Shown here piece after piece: positions 1 through 9,079 of a stretch of 64,000 nt of DNA. Both the position numbers and the translations under genes were made by a program. The notes under the pieces are model-generated. The model saw only the letters and a program-made list of their open reading frames with translations, was not told the DNA's origin and did no database searches. Source of the stretch: an uncultured Bacteroidales bacterium (lineage in GTDB: Bacteria; Bacteroidota; Bacteroidia; Bacteroidales; P3); assembly GCA_947165255.1 (NCBI GenBank), contig CAMUZR010000011.1, positions 1 to 64,000 of the forward strand, written 5' to 3'. Within the stretch, counting starts at the first letter, position 1. The number at the start of each line of letters is the position of its first letter.

Positions 1-2
1 AC

Positions 3-1373
3 GGCACACATAACTCCATCACTGACACCGCCTGTGAAGCCTACACATGGCACGGCACAGAATACCAAACCACAGGAGATTACACATATAGCTACACCAA
101 TTCCGACAACTGCCCCAGCACCGACACCCTCCACCTAACCATCCATTACGGCACACACAACAACCTCACCGACACCGCCTGTGACAATTACGAATGGCAT
201 GGGGAAATTCAGCACGAGTCAGGAACGCTCGTATACAATTATGTCAACGGGAACGGATGTGTTTCGTCGGACACGCTACACCTAACCCTCGTCTTCTCTT
301 CCCGTGGGGAGTTGGACACGGCAGTCTGCGACTCATTCCACTGGGAGGCAAACGGTCTGACCTACCGATTGTCGACACAGGACTCCACGCTGCTGCGTAA
401 CTCCGCCGGCTGCGACTCCACAGCGGTGCTGCAGCTGCGGGTGTATGAGTCTGATCAGACGACGCTGCGGGATACAATGTGCGAGAGCAGCGACTTCTGG
501 TTCCACGGTCGGCAATGCGATGGGGGAGGCGAGTTCCGTTTCGACACGGTGAATGCCTATGGCTGCGACAGCACGGTGTGGTTGGAGCTGGAAGCGGTGA
601 CACCACCAGCCCTTTCAATAGGGGTCGAGGCCGATTGCCAAAGCATTTCCTATCGGTTAATGGCTCAAACGACGGCTCCAACGGTACGCTGGCGGCTCAC
701 GGAGGGGGAGGACTGGAATCATGCAAACGAATATGCCGTGGTGGTGGGCGCTGCCGAGGAAGTGAGTTGCTGGCTGCTGGCCGACTGGCGTGATACGCTT
801 TTCTGCCCGGCATACGACTCAATACGACTGGCTCCGGTGGCAGCTCCAAAGGCAGCGATAGAACTGCGCCCCCATTCGCTGGATAATGAGCATTTGACGC
901 TGACCGCTCTGAGCGTGGGCAAAGGGGACATTTGGCGACAATGGACGGTGAACGGTGCGTCGTTGCCCGACACGGGCAGAAGGATTGTCTATACTGCCAA
1001 CCCCCTGGCCGACACGGTATGGGTAATGCTGGTGGCAGGCAACACCACCTGTACCGATACAGCAACGGCCTTTGCGCCAATCTACCGCCCTCACCTGTTT
1101 GTGCCTAACGTGTTTTTCCCAGCCATGACAGAGGAATCCTTGGGCAGGTTCTGCGTGAGTGCCACAAGCGATGTGCTGTGGTATGAAATGACCGTGTACG
1201 ACCGTGCGGGTCGAAAGGTTTTTGCCGGCACCCAGGCCGACCACGGCTGGGACGGCACTGCAAACGGTCGGCCCTGTGCGCAGGGTACATACGTCTACTA
1301 CATCAGATTCGCCACTTCGGCTATTCCCGAGGGAGTGCAGACGAAGACAGGAACGGTGACGCTGTGCCGGTAG
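3..1373 (+). CDS. T9SS type B sorting-domain surface protein, 5' end missing
   Basis: The frame is open to the left edge, so only the C-terminal part (about 456 codons) is here. The first 150 codons contain tandem modules with the pattern C-x-x-Y/F-x-W, then T/S-G-x-Y, then C-x-S-x-D-T-L-H-L-T (for example around 30-140, 145-290 and 325-450). The last 95 or so residues, from LFVPNVFFP to GTVTLCR, match the gliding-motility-associated C-terminal domain that directs export and cell-surface attachment through the type IX secretion system (family knowledge). The function of the exported part cannot be read; adhesion is an inference. The gene at the right end of the window carries the same module and tail. 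Confidence 0.85.
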   Translation, partial: GTHNSITDTACEAYTWHGTEYQTTGDYTYSYTNSDNCPSTDTLHLTIHYGTHNNLTDTACDNYEWHGEIQHESGTLVYNYVNGNGCVSSDTLHLTLVFSSRGELDTAVCDSFHWEANGLTYRLSTQDSTLLRNSAGCDSTAVLQLRVYESDQTTLRDTMCESSDFWFHGRQCDGGGEFRFDTVNAYGCDSTVWLELEAVTPPALSIGVEADCQSISYRLMAQTTAPTVRWRLTEGEDWNHANEYAVVVGAAEEVSCWLLADWRDTLFCPAYDSIRLAPVAAPKAAIELRPHSLDNEHLTLTALSVGKGDIWRQWTVNGASLPDTGRRIVYTANPLADTVWVMLVAGNTTCTDTATAFAPIYRPHLFVPNVFFPAMTEESLGRFCVSATSDVLWYEMTVYDRAGRKVFAGTQADHGWDGTANGRPCAQGTYVYYIRFATSAIPEGVQTKTGTVTLCR

Positions 1374-1599
1374 GCTAAGATGAAACTGTGGTCTGGCTCC
1401 ACTTGATGCTCTATAGGTCGTCTATAGATGCTCTATAGTTCTTTGATTATAAGGAACAAAGAACTGAGATAGATGTCTTCAAGAAAACTCTTTGTGGAAC
1501 CGAAGGTTGGACGGACGAAAGGAGGGATAGGTTGGGCGACTTCCTTTTTTTGTTGGAAAATTATGTGGTGGAGGGGGATTTTTCCTCGTTTTTTTGTTG
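1374..1599. other. Intergenic stretch with CTATAG repeats
   Basis: No coding frame with credible composition lies between the T9SS gene and the promoter of the next gene. It contains the CTATAG-rich short repeat annotated at 1408-1465. The rest (1466-1599) is plain A/T/G-rich sequence in which I see nothing definite. Confidence 0.5.
1408..1465. repeat. Short CTATAG-rich intergenic repeat, copy A
   Basis: Three CTATAG words occur within 30 bases, followed by an inverted repeat, AGTTCTTTG (1437-1445) against CAAAGAACT (1457-1465). Related sequence with CTATAG/CCATAG, GTTCCT and AAGGAAC words recurs at 24683-24718 and 48431-48487. All three copies are intergenic and two lie just downstream of T9SS cargo genes. 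It may be a terminator-like or REP-like element; the function is not known. Confidence 0.4.
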
Positions 1600-1607
1600 T
1601 ACTTTTG
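1600..1607 (+). promoter_or_regulatory. Bacteroidota -7 box for the SGR-rich gene
   Basis: TACTTTTG followed by CA fits the Bacteroidota -7 element TAnnTTTG, about 120 nt upstream of the start at 1727. No clear TTG is found at the expected -33 position, so the assignment rests on the -7 box and location only. Confidence 0.45.
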
Positions 1608-1726
1608 CATCGAAATAAAAAGGTCGGTCCGGCAGGCGGCATGGCCGTTAAGGATGCACCGAATAAAGTTTTTTAATAGGTTAGTAAAAAAAATTGTTTA
1701 ATATTTTTCAGAAAGGAGATTCTATT

Positions 1727-2842
1727 ATGAAAATGTCTCGTTTGATTGCAATGGCTTTACTGGGCACGGCTTTGGTGGCCAGTCCTGTTTACGCGCAGCG
1801 TGGTGGCGGTGGCGGCAGCCGCGGCGGTAGCGGCGGCGGCAGTTTTTCGTCCTCGTCACGCGGTGGCGGCAGTTTCTCGTCTTCGTCACGTGGTGGCGGC
1901 AGTTTTTCGTCTTCGTCTTCGCGCGGCGGCGGTAGCTATTCGTCGCCTTCGCGTAGCAGCAGTAGTTTCTCATCTTCGTCGCGTAGTAGCAGCAGTTATT
2001 CTTCTCCCTCGCGCAGCAGCAGTAGCTATTCGTCTTCTTCGCGTGGAAGCAGCAGCTATTCCTCTCCTTCGCGTAGCGGATCGTATGAGGGACGTGGTGG
2101 CTCGGAAGCTCGTTCGAGCAGCATACCAAGTCAGATACGCAGCCGTGAGGCGGCTTCGCCCCGCGGGAGTGTCCGCGAGGGTGCTCCTACCCGTAGCGGT
2201 CAGCCTGCAATGCGCACTGACGGTGGTAGAGTGGCTCCCACAGGTACGCGCAGCGGCGCTGTAGGTGCCCCAGGGCGCACCAGCACGGTGGGCCGCCCCG
2301 GAGGCCAGCCTCCTATGGGTGGCGAGGGACGCCCGGCAGGCAATCGTTGGGCTGACCCCGGTCATCCGCACCGCCCAATGCCTCCGTCGCACCGTCCGAT
2401 GCATCCGGCGCCTTATTTCTGGCATCCCGTCCACCACTGTGTGGTGCACTGCCATCCGCTCTACTGGGATCCGTGGCCTTGCCGCGCTTGGTACTGGCCG
2501 GGTTTCTGGGTGTACTGCAATACTTACTGGTATGACTACCATCCGACGGATGTGGTGGTTGTGAGGGAGTATGCCCGCACGAACTATAATATTGACTTGC
2601 TGTCGTATGCCATGAGCGGCGACCTGATGTACGCCCTAGTGCAGGATCCCGACGGACACAACTATGTTCAGGTTTACGACAAGGGCGATAAGTTGTTGGC
2701 CGAGCAGCAGGTGAGCCGTAAGTATGTGAAGATGGAAATTGACCCGCAGAACGGTGGCGTGTGGATTATGAAGAAACGCGACCGCGACCCGCTGATGTTC
2801 CTTTACAGCGAGGGCCAGCTGCTGATTTACGAGGCAGACTAG
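1727..2842 (+). CDS. Secreted Ser/Gly/Arg-rich low-complexity protein
   Basis: A 371-residue protein of unknown function. The start at 1727 is chosen over an upstream in-frame ATG at 1694 because GAAAGGAGA (1711-1719) sits just before it and a clean signal peptide follows, cleaved near VYA-Q. After the signal come Gly/Arg repeats, then about 90 residues of Ser-rich repeats (units like RSSSSYSSPS), a Pro/Arg/Gly linker, and a C-terminal region of about 140 residues rich in Trp, Tyr, His and Pro. The last 90 residues look like a small folded beta domain. The Ser/Arg tract suggests a cell-envelope protein, but no family was recognised. It stands alone with its own promoter-like box and terminator. 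Confidence 0.8.
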   Translation: MKMSRLIAMALLGTALVASPVYAQRGGGGGSRGGSGGGSFSSSSRGGGSFSSSSRGGGSFSSSSSRGGGSYSSPSRSSSSFSSSSRSSSSYSSPSRSSSSYSSSSRGSSSYSSPSRSGSYEGRGGSEARSSSIPSQIRSREAASPRGSVREGAPTRSGQPAMRTDGGRVAPTGTRSGAVGAPGRTSTVGRPGGQPPMGGEGRPAGNRWADPGHPHRPMPPSHRPMHPAPYFWHPVHHCVVHCHPLYWDPWPCRAWYWPGFWVYCNTYWYDYHPTDVVVVREYARTNYNIDLLSYAMSGDLMYALVQDPDGHNYVQVYDKGDKLLAEQQVSRKYVKMEIDPQNGGVWIMKKRDRDPLMFLYSEGQLLIYEAD

Positions 2843-2864
2843 TCGCGGGTTGTATATATAGATA

Positions 2865-2906
2865 AAAAAGAGGGTGTGCCGCAAAAGGCACACCCTCTTT
2901 TTTTTG
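2865..2906 (+). terminator. Rho-independent terminator
   Basis: The stem AAGAGGGTGTGCC / GGCACACCCTCTT with loop GCAAAA is followed by a run of eight T and lies 22 nt after the stop codon of the SGR-rich gene. An A-run on the other side means it could also stop minus-strand transcripts. Confidence 0.9.
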
Positions 2907-2933
2907 TTGTATGGGTTAGGGGCGGATGGGCTT

Positions 2934-4139
2934 TTATTTGCCACATTCCTCGACAGACTCTTTAATGAGTTGGAAGGTGGCTTCGATGTCGTTGTCGAGA
3001 CCCATGCTGAAACGGATGAGGCCTTCGCTCATGCCCATTTCTTTCTGAATGTCTTCGGGGACTTCGGAGCTGGTGCTCTTGCCGCTGTTGCTGAAGAGGG
3101 TCTTGAAATAGCCGAGGCTGACAGCGAGGTAGCCGACACCTTTGCGCTGCATGATTTCCATGATGCGGCTGGCTTTGTCGGCAGTGCCCATGTCGATGCT
3201 GATCATGCCGCCGAAGCCGTAGCCTTCGTTGCACATGCTGCAGAAGAGGTCGTAGTCGGGGTGCTCGGGGAGGCCGGGGTAGTTGTATTTAAAGCCGACT
3301 TCTTTGAAGCGTTTGGCCAGATACATGGCGTTCTCGCCGTGTTTTTTCATGCGGATGTGGAGGGTGTGGATGTTTTTGAGGATGGAGGCGCTGCGCATGG
3401 GGTCCAGTACGGGGCCGAGGAGCATGCAGGTGCCGTTGTTGACGTCGATGAGGCTGCCGATGTATTCGGCGCTGCCGCAGATGGCACCGGCCACGCAGTC
3501 GTTAGTGCCGTTGACGTATTTGGTCATGCTGTAGACGGTGACGTCGGCTCCGAGTTGGCAGGGGCTGAAAATCATGGGGGTGAAGGTGTTGTCGACAATG
3601 AGTTTGGCACCGGCGGCATGGGCGAGCTTGCTGATTTCGGGGATGTTGGCAATGCGCAGGAGGGGGTTGTTCATGGTCTCGGTGTAGACGACCTTGGTGT
3701 TGGGGTGCTCGGCGATGGCTTTCTTGACGGCGTCGAGGTTCTGCATGTTGACGAAGGTGGTTTCGACACCGAATTTTTTGAGGTAATTGGCCATGAATGC
3801 GAAGGTGCCGCCGTAGGTGGTCATGGAGCTGACGATGTGGTCGCCACACTTGACTTCGTGGAGGATGGCGCAGGTGATGGCTGCGAGGCCGGAGCCGGTG
3901 ACCCAGGCGGCTTCGGTGCCTTCCATGGCGGCGAGGGCCTGGCAGAGGGCGAGGTTGGAGGGGTTCCAGTGGCGGCTGTAGAGGAAGTAGCCTTCAGTTT
4001 CGCCGTGGAAGGTCTCGGTCATGAGGTGTGCTTCGGGGAAAGTGAAGGTAGCGCTGTCGCAGATGGCGGGGTTGACACCGCGGTTGGAGTCGCGGCCATC
4101 GATGCGCTGGATGGCGGTTGCGGGATCGAATTTTTTCAT
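2934..4139 (-). CDS. PLP-dependent Cys/Met metabolism enzyme (methionine gamma-lyase family)
   Basis: A 401-residue fold-type I PLP enzyme of the cystathionine gamma-synthase / methionine gamma-lyase family, which cleaves or forms C-S bonds of sulfur amino acids in the cytoplasm. Visible motifs: YSR near residue 53, TGSGLAAI near 81, VDNTF (Asp183, pyridine nitrogen contact) and the Schiff-base lysine in SMTKYVNG (Lys207). The start at MKKFDPATAI (4139) is preferred over a further 46 in-frame residues upstream, which are low-complexity and reach into the next gene. Which substrate it uses cannot be read; methionine or homocysteine lyase activity is the best guess. It lies 77 nt downstream of the methyltransferase on the same strand. 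Confidence 0.85.
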   Translation of the reverse strand: MKKFDPATAIQRIDGRDSNRGVNPAICDSATFTFPEAHLMTETFHGETEGYFLYSRHWNPSNLALCQALAAMEGTEAAWVTGSGLAAITCAILHEVKCGDHIVSSMTTYGGTFAFMANYLKKFGVETTFVNMQNLDAVKKAIAEHPNTKVVYTETMNNPLLRIANIPEISKLAHAAGAKLIVDNTFTPMIFSPCQLGADVTVYSMTKYVNGTNDCVAGAICGSAEYIGSLIDVNNGTCMLLGPVLDPMRSASILKNIHTLHIRMKKHGENAMYLAKRFKEVGFKYNYPGLPEHPDYDLFCSMCNEGYGFGGMISIDMGTADKASRIMEIMQRKGVGYLAVSLGYFKTLFSNSGKSTSSEVPEDIQKEMGMSEGLIRFSMGLDNDIEATFQLIKESVEECGK

Positions 4140-4216
4140 GTTGTTTTTTATTTTAGTTATTTGTTTATTGTGTTTATGTGTTTTAAGTTCTGTGGTTTCG
4201 TCTGTGAAGGGAGCCG

Positions 4217-4927
4217 CTATTTGTAGAGAAGGAAGATGGTGGGGCGTTTGTTGAGTTGGGGCGGGTCGTTGAGCCACTGGCGGGCAAGACGCGCGCGGAT
4301 GTATTGGGTTGGGAGGGTGAGGTCGGTAGCGACACAGATGCGGGTGATGGGTTGAAGCTGGTGTGCGAGATATTCGAGAAATTGGTCGTTGCGGTAGGGG
4401 GCTTCGATGAAGATTTGGGTTTGGTTGTCGCGGTGGATGGCTACTTCGAGACGTTTGAGGAGGGCGTCGCGGTCGCGCATTTTAATGGGTGCGTAGCCGT
4501 TGAAGGCGAAGTTCTGACCGTTGAATCCGGAGGCCATGAGTGCTAGCATGATGCTGGAGGGACCGACGAGGGGGAGAACCTGTATGCCGCGGCGCTGGGC
4601 TTCGGCGGTGACGAGGCTGCCGGGGTCGGCAACACAGGGGAGGCCGGCTTCGGACATAAGGCCGACGTTGCGGCCGTGGAGGGTGATGGGGTCGAGGTAG
4701 CCGACAATGTCGAGGGGGGAGGTGTGCTCGTTGAGTTCGAGGAGTTCTACTTGGTCGAGGGGGAGCGCGGTGTAGCCCATGCGCTTGAGGTTGCGGCGGG
4801 CGGTGCGCTCGTCTTCTACGATGAAGGTGGTGCAGGTGTTGAGCAGCTCACGGTTGTACGACGGGATGGTTACGTCGGGGTCGTCGTTGCCGATGGGGAC
4901 GGGAAAGAGGATGAGTTGTGCTGGCAT
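4217..4927 (-). CDS. RsmI-like SAM-dependent methyltransferase (tetrapyrrole methylase fold)
   Basis: A 236-residue protein of the tetrapyrrole-methylase superfamily, closest to the 16S rRNA 2'-O-ribose methyltransferase RsmI (C1402). It shows PVPIGN at the N-terminus (RsmI: TPIGN), SEAGLPCVADPG at 92-103 (RsmI: SDAGTPxxxDPG) and GPSSIMLALMASG near 122. It is shorter than typical RsmI (about 280 residues), and Bacteroidota often carry such a short paralogue beside a full RsmI, so the exact target is open. The pseudouridine synthase gene lies 36 nt upstream, which suggests a shared RNA-modification theme. Confidence 0.8.
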   Translation of the reverse strand: MPAQLILFPVPIGNDDPDVTIPSYNRELLNTCTTFIVEDERTARRNLKRMGYTALPLDQVELLELNEHTSPLDIVGYLDPITLHGRNVGLMSEAGLPCVADPGSLVTAEAQRRGIQVLPLVGPSSIMLALMASGFNGQNFAFNGYAPIKMRDRDALLKRLEVAIHRDNQTQIFIEAPYRNDQFLEYLAHQLQPITRICVATDLTLPTQYIRARLARQWLNDPPQLNKRPTIFLLYK

Positions 4928-4963
4928 GGGAAATAATGGTGGATGGATGCAATAAAATTCTGT

Positions 4964-6007
4964 TTATATCATCATGAGGTAGCCGACTTCTTGTTCGGTG
5001 AGCTCGCGGTAGCGGCCACGGGGTAGGTCTTTCTTGGTGAGGCCTGCGAAGACGACGCGGTCGAGTTTGTGGACGTTGTAGCCTAGGTGCTCGAAAATGC
5101 GGCGGACGATGCGGTTTTTGCCGCTGTGAAGTTCGACGCCGACGATGCGTTTGTCGTTGGCTCCTTGGACGTACTGAATGTCGTCGACATGGATGGGGCC
5201 GTCTTCGAGTTCGATGCCTTGGAGCATTTGCTGCATGTGGTCACGGGTGACGGGTTTGTCGAGTTCGACCTGGTAAATTTTGTATACTCCGGTGGAGGGA
5301 TGGGTGAGGTGGCGGGCAAGGTCGCCGTCGTTGGTGAAGAGGAGGAGGCCGGTGGTGTTGCGGTCGAGGCGACCGACGGGGTAGATGCGTTCGGGGCAGG
5401 CGCCGTCGATGAGCATCATGACGGTCTCGCGGTTCTGGGGGTCGTCGAGTGTGGTGATGAATCCTTTAGGCTTGTTGAGTAGGAAGTAGCGTTTGCGCTC
5501 GCTGCGGAGGGTTTCACCACCGTAGTTGACGACGTCGCCTTCGTGGACTTGGAACCCCATTTCAGTCACTACTTTTCCGTTGACGGTGATGCTGCCGGCG
5601 GCAATGAGTTTGTCGGCTTCGCGGCGGGAGCAGATGCCGGCGTTGGCAATGTATTTGTTGAGACGCGTGGTGCCGTCGTATGGTTTGGGCGTGGGTGGCG
5701 GGGTCTTGGCTTTCTTTTGAGGGGTCTTGAAGGATTGCTTTTTCCCAGGGGCATTGGTTGCTTCTTTCTTCCTTTTGTCGGCTCCGGGACCGTAGGGGCG
5801 CTGGCTGTGGCTTTTGCCGTGGTGGTTGCGACGGGGGGGGGTTCCGCGGTCGGTGTCGTCGGCGGGACGAGGTCTAGATGCGTGGGCGGATTTCTTTTCG
5901 CTGTCGGCGTCAGCCTGTCGGTAGACTTTACGGCCGGCTGTGCGGGGGCGCTGGCTGGAGCGATGCTGGCCGTTGCTTCTGCTTTGGTTGTTGTCTTTCT
6001 TTTCCAT
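4964..6007 (-). CDS. RluB/RsuA-family rRNA pseudouridine synthase with basic N-terminal tail
   Basis: A 347-residue protein. Residues 1-112 are a basic, Lys/Arg/Pro/Gln-rich disordered tail. Residues 114-165 form an S4 RNA-binding domain (TRLNKYIANAGICSRREAD), and the catalytic domain follows with the aspartate motif GRLDRNTTG (Asp215). Family members convert a uridine in 23S (RluB/RluE/RluF) or 16S (RsuA) rRNA to pseudouridine. The start MEKKDNNQ (6007) is favoured; longer readings would run into the next gene and are Arg/Pro-rich out-of-frame sequence. The long basic tail is common in Bacteroidota homologues. Whether it is RluB-like or RsuA-like is not decided by sequence alone. Confidence 0.88.
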   Translation of the reverse strand: MEKKDNNQSRSNGQHRSSQRPRTAGRKVYRQADADSEKKSAHASRPRPADDTDRGTPPRRNHHGKSHSQRPYGPGADKRKKEATNAPGKKQSFKTPQKKAKTPPPTPKPYDGTTRLNKYIANAGICSRREADKLIAAGSITVNGKVVTEMGFQVHEGDVVNYGGETLRSERKRYFLLNKPKGFITTLDDPQNRETVMMLIDGACPERIYPVGRLDRNTTGLLLFTNDGDLARHLTHPSTGVYKIYQVELDKPVTRDHMQQMLQGIELEDGPIHVDDIQYVQGANDKRIVGVELHSGKNRIVRRIFEHLGYNVHKLDRVVFAGLTKKDLPRGRYRELTEQEVGYLMMI

Positions 6008-6039
6008 GTTTGGAGTTGGGGTGTGTTGATTCTGAGTTG

Positions 6040-6456
6040 TTAGAAACGCATTTTGTAGGGGAAGCTGGCGTCGAGTTCCTGCTTGTTGCGGAGGTCGGCG
6101 ACTTCTTGTGCCAGGCGTAGGAGAATGTCGAGCTTCATGAAGCGAAGCCAGGAGAGGGCTTTGGGATCTTTGCGGCAGGCCAGACAGAACATGAAGTTGG
6201 CCTGGTGGAGGTTTTTGAGAACCCAAGCGCGGGCGCGCTCGTCGCCGTCGATGGCATGGCTCATGAGTCCGAGCCATGCATAGCCGTTTTTGACGAGGAA
6301 GTCTTCGGCATCGGGGTCTTCCTGCAGGAAATTGCTGAAGGCGGCGAGTTCGGGGCGGCTCTTGAGTAGGAGCTGGAAAAACTCTTTACTGCCTGCAATG
6401 GCCTGTTGGAGGGCGAGGAGAAGACGGACGTCGTATTGTAGCAATCCTTTGTTCAT
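6040..6456 (-). CDS. Conserved hypothetical protein (138 aa, helical)
   Basis: I do not recognise a named family. The protein is 138 residues, predominantly helical with many Leu, Ala and Phe, no signal peptide and no membrane segment, so it is probably cytoplasmic. A short Cys pair (FCLAC) occurs near residue 93. It lies between pheT and the pseudouridine synthase on the same strand, with 32 nt to the latter, so it may belong to the same transcript. Its composition and position support a real gene. Confidence 0.7.
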   Translation of the reverse strand: MNKGLLQYDVRLLLALQQAIAGSKEFFQLLLKSRPELAAFSNFLQEDPDAEDFLVKNGYAWLGLMSHAIDGDERARAWVLKNLHQANFMFCLACRKDPKALSWLRFMKLDILLRLAQEVADLRNKQELDASFPYKMRF

Positions 6457-6483
6457 GAGCGAAGAGCGCTTTTTTATATGAGA

Positions 6484-6508
6484 GGGCGGAAATGTGTGGT
6501 TTCCGCCC
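6484..6508 (-). terminator. Hairpin downstream of pheT
   Basis: GGGCGGAAA (6484-6492) pairs with TTTCCGCCC (6500-6508). It lies 15 nt beyond the pheT stop in minus orientation, but no proper T-run follows, so it may be a weak terminator or only a processing hairpin. Confidence 0.5.
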
Positions 6509-6522
6509 AGGGGTGGGTGGCG

Positions 6523-9009
6523 TTACTGACGGATGTGGGCAGAGAGTTGAGTTTCGAGTGCTTTCTGCAGTTTGGTCATGACGGCCTCGATTTGTTTGTC
6601 GTTGAGGGTTTTGTCTTTGTCTTGGAGAATGAAACTTACAGCGTAGGATTTCATGCCCTCGGTGATGCCTTTGCCTTCGTAGACGTCGAAGAGGCTGACC
6701 CGTTTGAGCAGTTTTTTCTCGGTGGCGTAGGCAACGCGCTCGATGTCGGCAAACTGTACTTTTCGGTCGATGATGAGGGCGAGGTCGCGGCGCACTTCGG
6801 GGAATTTGGGTATTTCGGTATAGAGGACTTCCTTAGTGGGATAGCTCTTGAGGAGGAGGGACCAGTTGATGTCGGCAAAGAAGACTTCCTGCTTGCAGTC
6901 CATGCGGCGGAGGGTGTCTTTAGCAAGGCGGCCGAAGGAGCAGAGCTGCTTGTGGCTGTCGCGGAAGACGAGGTCGAGGCCTTCGGCATAGTATTTCTCA
7001 GAGGCAGGGAGGAAGTCTAGACGGGTGATATTGATGCGCATGCGGCGCAGAATGTTCATGACGTGGGCTTTGAGGTGGTAGAAGTCGACGGGAACGACGG
7101 GTGAATGCCAGCTTTCGGCATTGTTGCCGCCGGTCATGAAGAGAGATAGATGCTGGGTTTCGACGAATTTGTCGGTGACTTTGTGGTCATCGGTGATTTG
7201 GTCGGCGTCCATGGCCATGACGTAGGTGCGGCCGAACTCGTATAGTTTCTGGTCGTGAATTTTATAGTTAAGGTTGCGTACCACACACTCAAGGCCGCAG
7301 TAGAGGAGGCTTTGGCGCATGACGTTGAGCTCTTTGCTGAGGGGGTTGAGAATGTGGATGCTGCGGGTGGGGTCGAAGTCGGGGTTGTTCTCGAAGTATT
7401 CGGCTTTGGTGAGCGAGTTGTTCATAATCTCGCTGAAGCCGTTGTCGGTGAGAAGGTCGGAAACGACGTTCTGCAGGCGCAGGGGGTTAGGTTTGGTGCC
7501 GAAAGAGAGGCAGCTGGATATGCGCTCGTCGACGTGGATGTTATTGTAGCCGTATATGCGCATGATTTCTTCGACCACGTCGCACTCGCGGTAGACGTCC
7601 ACTTTGCAAGTAGGAATGGCCAGGTGCATGCCGGTGGATGACTCGGAAAGAATTTCAATGTCGAGGGATGTGAGCGCTGTGCGGATGGCTTGGAGAGGGA
7701 TTTCCTGGCCGACGAGGCGTGTGATGCGCTGGAAGTCGATGTCGACTTCGGCGCGGGCAATGGGCTGAGGGTAGACGTCGACTACTTTGGAGGCAACGGT
7801 GGCTCCAGCAAGCTGTTGCAGCAAGAAGACAGCGCGCTGTAGAGCCCAGAGGGTGATGTTGGGGTCGCAACCGCGCTCGTAGCGGAAGGAGGCATCGGTT
7901 TTGAGGCCGTGGCGCTTAGAAGTCTTGCGGATGGACATGGGGTTGAAGTAGGCACTTTCAAGAAAAACACGTGTGGTGGCGGTGGTGACGCCGCTCTTAA
8001 GGCCACCGAATACTCCGGCGATGCACATTCCCTCCTTTTCGTTGCAAATCATAAGGTCGCGGCGGTCAAGTTTGCGTTCGACACCGTCGAGGGTAGTGAA
8101 GAGGGTGTCCTGGGGAAGGGTGCGGACAACGACATGGTTGCCGGCGATTTGGTCGGCGTCAAAGGCATGCATTGGCTGACCCACTTCCATTAGCACGAAG
8201 TTGGTAACGTCGACAACATTGTTTATGGGACGGATGCCGACAGTGCGGAGTTTGTTCTGAAGCCAGTCGGGCGAATCGGTCACATGGACGTTCTCAAGGG
8301 TGATGCCGGTATAGCGAGGGCAGAGTTGGGGCTCTTCGACGGTGACGCGAATGGGACGGTCGGATGTGTCGGAGGCCTGTGAAAGGTCGGCCACGGAAGG
8401 CCAGAGTATCTTTTTGTTAGTCCCTTGGCGGGTGTTGAGGACGGCTACGACATCGCGGGCGACGCCGATATGGGAAGTAGCGTCGGAACGGTTGGCAGTG
8501 ATGGCGACCTCAAGGGTGTGGTCCTCTTCCAGGTGGAAGTATTCTTTAGCGGGCATGCCGACTGGAGCGTCGTCGGGCAGGACCATGATTCCGGCATGGT
8601 CGGAACCTAGCTGCAGTTCGTCGGCAGCGCAAAGCATGCCTTCGGATACTTCACTGCGCAGCTTGCCTTTCTTTATTTCGTAGAATTCGGTGTCGGAGGT
8701 GTATATCTTTGTGCCTATCTGGGCGCAGACCACTTTCTGTCCGGCGGCGACATTTGGTGCGCCGCAAACGATATGGAGGGGACTCTCGCCGCCTACGTCG
8801 ACTGTGGTCACGTGCAGGTGGTCGCTGTTGGGGTGGGGTTCGCAGGTGAGTACCTGTGCTATGACGACGTGCTCAAGACCGCCTTTTATGCTTTCTACCT
8901 TTTCGACGTCTTCGATTTCGAGACCGGAGAAGGTGAGGAGGTCGTCCAGTTCATGGGGTGTGAGGTCGGTGTCAACATACTCACGAAGCCATTTATATGA
9001 GATTTTCAT
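6523..9009 (-). CDS. pheT: Phenylalanine--tRNA ligase beta subunit
   Basis: An 828-residue protein of the usual bacterial PheT length. Order of domains: N-terminal B1, an EMAP-II-like tRNA-binding domain (GLEHVVIAQVLTCEPHPNSD at about 45-65, HIVCGAPNV), the B3/B4 editing region, B5 (PVVDV-type region near 400-480), and a C-terminal ferredoxin-fold anticodon-binding domain (FPEVRRDLALIID near 735). With PheS it forms the alpha2beta2 enzyme charging tRNA-Phe in the cytoplasm; pheS is not in this window, as is usual for many Bacteroidota. glnS ends 70 nt upstream on the same strand. Confidence 0.97.
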   Translation of the reverse strand: MKISYKWLREYVDTDLTPHELDDLLTFSGLEIEDVEKVESIKGGLEHVVIAQVLTCEPHPNSDHLHVTTVDVGGESPLHIVCGAPNVAAGQKVVCAQIGTKIYTSDTEFYEIKKGKLRSEVSEGMLCAADELQLGSDHAGIMVLPDDAPVGMPAKEYFHLEEDHTLEVAITANRSDATSHIGVARDVVAVLNTRQGTNKKILWPSVADLSQASDTSDRPIRVTVEEPQLCPRYTGITLENVHVTDSPDWLQNKLRTVGIRPINNVVDVTNFVLMEVGQPMHAFDADQIAGNHVVVRTLPQDTLFTTLDGVERKLDRRDLMICNEKEGMCIAGVFGGLKSGVTTATTRVFLESAYFNPMSIRKTSKRHGLKTDASFRYERGCDPNITLWALQRAVFLLQQLAGATVASKVVDVYPQPIARAEVDIDFQRITRLVGQEIPLQAIRTALTSLDIEILSESSTGMHLAIPTCKVDVYRECDVVEEIMRIYGYNNIHVDERISSCLSFGTKPNPLRLQNVVSDLLTDNGFSEIMNNSLTKAEYFENNPDFDPTRSIHILNPLSKELNVMRQSLLYCGLECVVRNLNYKIHDQKLYEFGRTYVMAMDADQITDDHKVTDKFVETQHLSLFMTGGNNAESWHSPVVPVDFYHLKAHVMNILRRMRINITRLDFLPASEKYYAEGLDLVFRDSHKQLCSFGRLAKDTLRRMDCKQEVFFADINWSLLLKSYPTKEVLYTEIPKFPEVRRDLALIIDRKVQFADIERVAYATEKKLLKRVSLFDVYEGKGITEGMKSYAVSFILQDKDKTLNDKQIEAVMTKLQKALETQLSAHIRQ

Positions 9010-9079
9010 TTGTTATTTTTGTTTTAGTCGTTGGAATTAAAATTGTTGTGCGAGGACAACGTTGCTTTTGCTGTGGAAT

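Noticed and set aside
1737..2270. Antisense frames rich in Arg/His/Cys over the Ser-repeat gene
   Set aside because: They are by-products of the repeated codons of the signal-peptide-bearing gene on the plus strand.
2874..4226. Long plus-strand open frame antisense to the Cys/Met lyase gene
   Set aside because: It is the complementary frame of a clear PLP enzyme; its translation is a Val/Gly/Asp/Glu-rich low-complexity string with no motif.
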